Assembly: GCA_016779445.1 (NCBI GenBank)
Contig: JADHNP010000017.1
Location: 1-40,514, forward strand
Direction of reading: 5' to 3'
DNA length: 40,514 nucleotides
DNA from: Luminiphilus sp.
Lineage (GTDB): Bacteria; Pseudomonadota; Gammaproteobacteria; Pseudomonadales; Halieaceae
The notes beneath the pieces are model-generated. The model was not told where the DNA came from. It saw nothing but the letters and a program-made list of their open reading frames with translations, and did no database searches. Positions 36,363 through 40,514 of this stretch are shown here, piece after piece. Both the position numbers and the translations under genes were made by a program. How positions within the stretch are numbered: position 1 is the stretch's first letter; each line of letters begins with the position of its first letter.

Positions 36363-36638
36363 TCAGCGTCGCCCGATCTGGGGGTCGGGCGGTAATTGCA
36401 GAAAATAACCTCGCGCGCGAATGGCTTCCATTACGGTCGTTGCCGACTGCGCCGCCAAGGTTCGATCAGGTGTCAGCGTAATTGAGAGTACTTTTTCAGG
36501 CGCACGGAACAAAGCGCAAAGATCCGCTGGCCAGCAGTCTGGTTGCAACTCACTCGGGACAAACAAAAATGTGAGCGGGCGGGCCGCTGTCTTGTAGACA
36601 TCCACCTCCAATGCACTTATTTCAGTCGCGTGTGTCAC
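36363..36638 (-). CDS. YcgL domain protein
   Basis: The 91-residue protein fits the YcgL family through DVYKTAARPLTFLFV near the start and a C-terminal ARGYFLQLPPD. Its function is unknown. Members commonly follow rnd in pseudomonads, as here. The GTG start at 36638 overlaps the rnd stop by 4 nt, so the two are coupled. About nine extra residues precede the usual start at EVDVYK. Confidence 0.85.
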   Translation of the reverse strand: MTHATEISALEVDVYKTAARPLTFLFVPSELQPDCWPADLCALFRAPEKVLSITLTPDRTLAAQSATTVMEAIRARGYFLQLPPDPQIGRR

Positions 36639-37741
36639 GCCGTCGCCTCTGAAAGCCAGTGTCGCAATGGATCGACAACCACCTCACCACGCCATCCCAA
36701 CCAAGTGGCGGGACTCATGATCGATATGTCGGACTGTTGCCGGATTAGATGCTCGAGATCAGCTTTTGGCATCAAGATCGCGGGGGCAATGCCCAGTTCC
36801 GTGGCAACCACACCCAACCGTTCCGAAAGCGCACCCAACAACTGGCGCTGCGCGCCAGACAATGGACTGGGGCCAATTTGAGAGCGAAGTGACGGAATAT
36901 CCCCCTCGAGCGCGGCACTGATCGCAGCAACGAGATGCTCTCCCGCCCTACGCACCAATCCACCGGGCATATCGGGTATCTCTGACAACTCGCGCACAGA
37001 GCGCGGCACCGACCGGGCAATCGCAGTCAGTATCTTGTCTCCTAGAATCCAGCTCCGCGGCCGATCAAGCCTGCGCGCCTCGGCTTCCCGCCAGTCAACG
37101 GCTGCCACTAGCGCACACTGTTGCGCGTCCGAGAGTTTATACGCTGACTTGAATTTAGTGATCGGAGCCTTGCCCCCAGGCGTCATACGTGCAGCGTCCT
37201 CTAAAACCCATGGCGCTCTGCCCAATGCAGTTGCCCGCTCGAGCAGCCGACTGCCTATCGGGTGCAGATAGATCACATCTTGGGCGGCATAGTCGGCCTG
37301 ACTGTCAGACAGGGGCCGGTGCAACCAGTCCGACTGGGTCTCATCCTTTGGTAGATCAATTTCGAAAAAGTCGGCCACCATCGCTCGATAACTCATTCCC
37401 GAGTCCATACCCAAAAGAGCTGCAGCACGCTGCGTATCAAATAGTGGTGCTGGCAACACGCCCAACCAATGGGAAAACACCTCCAAATCCTCACTGGCGC
37501 TATGAATAAACTTGGTTTGGGTCGAGTTGATCAACAGTTCCCGAAGCGGCGCTGCGTGACCCACCTGCAACGGATCAACCAGATAGGCCTTATCTCCCCA
37601 ACAAAGCTGCACCAAAGCGACAATAGGGAAAAACGTATCCCGACGCCTGAACTCGGTATCAATTGCGACCGATTCCGCACCGCGATGCGCAGTAATCACT
37701 GCCTCAAGTTCAACCGAACTTTGAATCCACTCCCAATTCAC
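36635..37741 (-). CDS. rnd: Ribonuclease D
   Basis: RNase D trims tRNA 3' ends. The 368 residues match the family. The DEDDy exonuclease core shows Asp28-Thr-Glu30 in VAIDTEFRRRDTFFPIVALVQL and the later ADYAAQDVIYLHPI with the catalytic Tyr; an HRDC domain follows (around 205-275, WREAEARRLDRPRSWILGDKIL). The GTG start overlaps the recR stop by 4 nt, and the stop overlaps ycgL by 4 nt. Confidence 0.94.
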   Translation of the reverse strand: MNWEWIQSSVELEAVITAHRGAESVAIDTEFRRRDTFFPIVALVQLCWGDKAYLVDPLQVGHAAPLRELLINSTQTKFIHSASEDLEVFSHWLGVLPAPLFDTQRAAALLGMDSGMSYRAMVADFFEIDLPKDETQSDWLHRPLSDSQADYAAQDVIYLHPIGSRLLERATALGRAPWVLEDAARMTPGGKAPITKFKSAYKLSDAQQCALVAAVDWREAEARRLDRPRSWILGDKILTAIARSVPRSVRELSEIPDMPGGLVRRAGEHLVAAISAALEGDIPSLRSQIGPSPLSGAQRQLLGALSERLGVVATELGIAPAILMPKADLEHLIRQQSDISIMSPATWLGWRGEVVVDPLRHWLSEATA

Positions 37742-38340
37742 TCGTCTACTACCGTCCGTCCACTTAAAGCGTGTGCCAAGGTGCTCGAGTCGGTATATTC
37801 GAGCTCGCCTCCCAAAGGAACTCCGTGTGCGATACGTGTCACTGTCACTTTGGCATCTTTGGCTTTTTGGCTAATAAAATACGCCGTTGCCTCTCCCTCC
37901 ACAGTGGGGTTGGTCGCCAAGATCACCTCTTCAATCACTCCTTCATCAAAACGAGCGCATAGGCTATCCAGCCCAAGCTGTTCTGGGCCAATACCGTCTA
38001 TAGGTGACAAGTGGCCCATCAGCACATAGTAATGACCTCTGAATCCGCCGCTTTGCTCTATCGCCATGACATCGGCGGGAGCCTCCACCACACACAATGT
38101 CGCAGGGTCGCGCTTGGGGTCAACGCAGATTTCACAAACATTGAGCTCGGTAAAATTACGGCACCGCTCGCAGTTCTGTACCTTGGCCAACGCCGTTTCG
38201 ATGGCCTCAGCGATAAGCTGGGCGCCATCCCGATCACGCTCAAGCAAATGCAGAGTCATGCGTTGAGCAGATTTGGGGCCCACGCCAGGCAAATGACGCA
38301 AACTGTCAATCAAAGCGGCGATAGACGGACTTAACTTCAC
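37738..38340 (-). CDS. recR: Recombination protein RecR
   Basis: RecR works with RecO/RecF to load RecA at gaps. From a GTG at 38340 it is 200 residues (E. coli 201): helix-hairpin-helix LRHLPGVGPKSAQRM (15-27), a four-cysteine zinc finger (Cys57, 60, 69, 72), TOPRIM with VVEAPADVMAIEQSGGFRG, and a C-terminal GGELEYTDSSTLAHAL. A longer frame runs back to 38421 but the extra 27 residues have no family match and overlap the dnaX end. It lies 49 bp after dnaX with no ybaB in between, contrary to the usual arrangement. The GTG has only a distant GGAG. Confidence 0.95.
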   Translation of the reverse strand: MKLSPSIAALIDSLRHLPGVGPKSAQRMTLHLLERDRDGAQLIAEAIETALAKVQNCERCRNFTELNVCEICVDPKRDPATLCVVEAPADVMAIEQSGGFRGHYYVLMGHLSPIDGIGPEQLGLDSLCARFDEGVIEEVILATNPTVEGEATAYFISQKAKDAKVTVTRIAHGVPLGGELEYTDSSTLAHALSGRTVVDE

Positions 38341-38389
38341 TTTACTGAGGTCTCCAAAGCATTCGCCGAAAACATGATCGCAACCCCAC

Positions 38390-40336
38390 TCAGGCCTCTG
38401 AGGCCTGCTCAAGGTCAGCATCTATTTCCGGATGTTCAACATCAACAGCCATCGGCCTAATGCTACCGGGGATGATCTCGCCGTCAAATACACGCATCAG
38501 TGTGTGCAGAGCATCATCACTGGCAATCGCTTGCTCGGCATCGGCGAGCCTTGCGGCAGCGGCCGCTGCGCGTCGATTAGCGGGGGTATGGCCCTGGTGT
38601 CTGTCGACAACTATCGTTGCCATGATCGATTCATCCACCTGCTGCCGCAGTGCTTGCGTCAACTGCGCCGCGTGGCGCTCGTTGAGCAGTGCAGAATCCG
38701 ATTGGGCGATCGTAAAATTCAATTCCTTGCCAGAGCAGTGACTTAATTCGAGGTGCAGGGCAATGTTGTGCAGAATGCCGCCAAAGCGAAGTTCTTCAAA
38801 CAGAACCGGCCAACTGTCCTGGGTGAAATGTGATAGCGCGTGCGCGGGAGGCAACGTCGTGAGATCGTCATCTTTCGGCTCAACGACTTCGCCGGCCGGC
38901 ATCTTCGGTGAGGCCAGCCGCACCTCCGGCTCACGAGACAAAGTGCCCACCGCTTGCCCCTCTGATTCGCGCTTCGCGTGCGCAGGTATCTCACCTGCTG
39001 AATTCACACATCCAGCGTGTTGAAATTCAGTCTGACTGGCGTTCTCCGGTGTTGCGTCATCCCTCGGATCAGTCCCTTCCACCCCGCGCGCTGGATCAAC
39101 ACTAGCCGTTTTTGAAACAGCGTCATCCAAACTTTGCACTGCGGCGGCGCCTGACCGACTGACCTTCTCGACCCGGGGCTCCACCGGCGCCGCCGGTGGC
39201 TCAGGCTTTTTTGCCGGGGGCGCTCCTGCTGGGCCGTCACCATGAATGACCACAGCGGGTCGGAAAGCAATCATCCTCAGGAGGATCATCTCCAGTCCCG
39301 CTCTCGCTGACGAGGCCAGATGCACATCGCGACGACCCGACACTGCCATTTGCCAAAACAATTGGGTGTCATCAATAGTCGCTCTGCTCGCCAGTTCGAC
39401 GATACGTGCCTGATCAGGCCAGCTGGTGTCGAGTGCTCCCGGGACCATCTGTGCCACGGTCATCTGATGCAAAATACTGCTCAGCTCATCTAGCGTTGAG
39501 ACATAATCTGGCGCGTGCTCGGCAATGTTAGCGACCAGCTGCAATACGGCGGCAGCATCTTCCTCCAAGATAGCAGCAACCAGATCCAGCACCCGGCCGC
39601 GGTCCACCGTCCCCAACATTTCGGCCACTTCGGCTCCCTGCAGACGCCCCTCACCGTAAGCGATCGCCTGATCCGTTAGGCTCAAAGCGTCTCGCATGGA
39701 TCCGTCGGCCGCCCGCGCAATCAGTGCTAGTGCCTCCGGCTCGGCGGTGATCGATTCGGCGGTCAAAATGTGTTGCAAATGAGACACAATCTGCTCAGGT
39801 TGCATGTTCTTCAGGTTGAACTGTAGACATCGCGACAATACGGTAGCAGGGAGCTTTTGCGGGTCTGTTGTTGCGAGCAGAAACATGGCGTGGGGAGGCG
39901 GCTCTTCCAAGGTCTTTAAAAGTGCATTGAAGCTGTGATTGGACAGCATGTGCACTTCGTCAATGAGATAAATCTTGTAGCGCGCGCGCGTTGGCGTGTA
40001 CTGCACATTTTCGAGTAGCTCGCGCGTGTCCTCCACCTTGGTTTTGGAGGCTGCATCGACCTCAATCAGGTCCACCGATCGTCCTTCAGCAATCTCCGCA
40101 CACGCGCCACACTCGCCACACGGTGCAGCGGTGATACCGGCATCACAATTGAGACATTTAGCTAAAATGCGCGCGACCGTCGTTTTACCCACGCCTCGGG
40201 TTCCCGTGAACAAGTAGGCGTGATGGAGACGGCCCGACTCGAGGGCGTTGACCAACGCCTGCAGAACATGCTGCTGACCGACCATCTCAGCAAACGTGCC
40301 GGGGCGCCATTTACGGGCCAGAACCTGATAGGACAT
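38390..40336 (-). CDS. dnaX: DNA polymerase III clamp-loader subunits tau/gamma
   Basis: From the ATG at 40336 the protein has 648 residues beginning MSYQVLARKWRPGTF, the standard DnaX start. Walker A GTRGVGKT is at 45-52, the zinc site Cys64/73/76/79 follows, then LIDEVHML and KTLEEPPPHAMFLLATTD. A Pro/Ala/Glu-rich linker starts near residue 365, and the tau-specific C-terminus follows. A complete frameshift signal at codon 377 predicts a 378-residue gamma form. An open frame from 40387 overlaps the SRP RNA and is not the real start. Confidence 0.96.
   Translation of the reverse strand: MSYQVLARKWRPGTFAEMVGQQHVLQALVNALESGRLHHAYLFTGTRGVGKTTVARILAKCLNCDAGITAAPCGECGACAEIAEGRSVDLIEVDAASKTKVEDTRELLENVQYTPTRARYKIYLIDEVHMLSNHSFNALLKTLEEPPPHAMFLLATTDPQKLPATVLSRCLQFNLKNMQPEQIVSHLQHILTAESITAEPEALALIARAADGSMRDALSLTDQAIAYGEGRLQGAEVAEMLGTVDRGRVLDLVAAILEEDAAAVLQLVANIAEHAPDYVSTLDELSSILHQMTVAQMVPGALDTSWPDQARIVELASRATIDDTQLFWQMAVSGRRDVHLASSARAGLEMILLRMIAFRPAVVIHGDGPAGAPPAKKPEPPAAPVEPRVEKVSRSGAAAVQSLDDAVSKTASVDPARGVEGTDPRDDATPENASQTEFQHAGCVNSAGEIPAHAKRESEGQAVGTLSREPEVRLASPKMPAGEVVEPKDDDLTTLPPAHALSHFTQDSWPVLFEELRFGGILHNIALHLELSHCSGKELNFTIAQSDSALLNERHAAQLTQALRQQVDESIMATIVVDRHQGHTPANRRAAAAAARLADAEQAIASDDALHTLMRVFDGEIIPGSIRPMAVDVEHPEIDADLEQASEA
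39181..39227 (-). promoter_or_regulatory. dnaX: Programmed -1 ribosomal frameshift signal in dnaX
   Basis: Three elements stand in order on the minus strand: internal Shine-Dalgarno AGGAG (39227-39223), a 10-nt gap, slippery A AAA AAG (39212-39206, in frame as GCA AAA AAG), a 6-nt gap, and a perfect 8-bp hairpin CCACCGGC-GGC-GCCGGTGG (39199-39181). After a -1 slip the next codons are GCC then TGA, so gamma would end Lys-Lys-Ala at residue 378. E. coli dnaX uses the same heptamer, the same 10-nt Shine-Dalgarno spacing and also stops one codon later. Confidence 0.85.
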
Positions 40337-40359
40337 GCTTGACCATCCGTGAGTAGGGA

Positions 40360-40469
40360 GGCGACTCGGACAGCCACACCCCGGCACCCGAGTCAGTAAC
40401 TACCGTTGCTCCCTTCCGGGCCTGGCGGGGTTCGTCACTTATCGCTGCGAGGGGACCATCCGAGTCACC
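40360..40469 (-). ncRNA. ffs: Signal recognition particle RNA (4.5S RNA)
   Basis: The minus strand contains the SRP domain IV core CCAGGCCCGGAAGGGAGCA (about 40426-40407) with the GGAA tetraloop and the asymmetric loop that binds Ffh. The ends pair perfectly: GGTGACTCGGA (40469-40459) with TCCGAGTCGCC (40370-40360), giving a 110-nt RNA of the small bacterial type. Its 3' end is 23 nt from the dnaX ATG, with no terminator between. Confidence 0.93.
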
Positions 40470-40475
40470 ACAAAG

Positions 40476-40491
40476 CCCACCGCAGGGTGGG
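40476..40491 (-). terminator. GC-rich stem-loop just upstream of ffs
   Basis: CCCACC-CTGC-GGTGGG forms a 6-bp stem followed by CTTTG on the minus strand, six nt before the ffs 5' end. It could end an upstream transcript beyond the window, but the T-run is short. The remaining bases to 40514 show no gene. Confidence 0.3.
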
Positions 40492-40514
40492 GGCGCTAGT
40501 GTCGCGAAATCCCC

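Noticed and set aside
38341-38421. Longer recR frame starting at 38421
   Set aside because: It would overlap the end of dnaX; the extra 27 residues match nothing in RecR, and a GTG at 38340 gives the normal 200 residues.
40337-40387. N-terminal extension of dnaX to a GTG at 40387
   Set aside because: The 17 extra residues are encoded by the SRP RNA 3' arm and its spacer, and the family starts at MSYQVLARKWRP.

Overview
The window reads as a chromosomal core region of a gammaproteobacterium. Lineage markers are the lipid A genes (lpxK, msbA, start of kdsB), a split LolC-LolD-LolE lipoprotein exporter, a complete Na+-translocating NADH:quinone oxidoreductase (Nqr) operon with its two maturation factors, CsiV, YcgL and the SRP RNA/dnaX/recR cluster. 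From memory, the order nqr - gap - mfd - csiV - lexA - topA resembles Pseudomonas. The sodium pump and the PQQ dehydrogenase would suit a marine heterotroph of the OMG/NOR5-like or Cellvibrionales-like type, but this placement is an inference. I see no tRNA, rRNA, insertion sequence, prophage or CRISPR array, and no gene-free stretch longer than about 240 bp.

Layout. (1) 1-6257, minus strand: comEC, exbB, exbD, msbA, lpxK and the first codons of kdsB, mostly joined by 4-nt overlaps. (2) 6373-6891, plus: a DUF2062 membrane protein. (3) 6885-9998, minus: lolC-lolD-lolE. (4) 10051-17167, minus: nqrABCDEF-apbE-nqrM, preceded by a leader with nested inverted repeats. (5) 17403-18887, minus: a long-form GAPDH, divergent from (6) mfd and csiV (plus, 19086-23881). 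(7) A MscS-family channel (minus), divergent from lexA (plus) with two SOS boxes. (8) 25949-30082, minus: an 83-aa conserved protein, a DUF6586-like protein, topA and a small membrane-anchored protein. (9) 30160-31633: a universal stress protein, a thioredoxin-fold protein and a TrmH-family RNA methyltransferase. (10) 31640-35942, minus: a PQQ/cytochrome c alcohol dehydrogenase lipoprotein behind a MoxR ATPase and a CoxE-like VWA protein. (11) 36010-40469, minus: SRP RNA, dnaX, recR, rnd, ycgL and a small membrane protein.

How they work together. Group 1 makes and flips lipid A and includes a TonB/Tol-like energiser and the DNA-uptake channel. Group 3 sends lipoproteins to the outer membrane. 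Group 4 makes the sodium motive force: ApbE attaches FMN to NqrB and NqrC, and NqrM helps install the iron centre of NqrD/E. Mfd, LexA, RecR, DnaX and TopA serve replication and repair.

The most interesting items are: a three-part programmed -1 frameshift signal in dnaX (internal Shine-Dalgarno, A AAA AAG, 8-bp hairpin, immediate UGA) predicting a 378-aa gamma subunit; a structured leader in front of nqrA; absence of ybaB between dnaX and recR; a MoxR/CoxE pair directly upstream of a lipid-anchored quinohemoprotein; and unusual use of GTG/TTG starts in overlapping gene junctions. I did not find a clearly new multi-gene defence or biosynthetic system.
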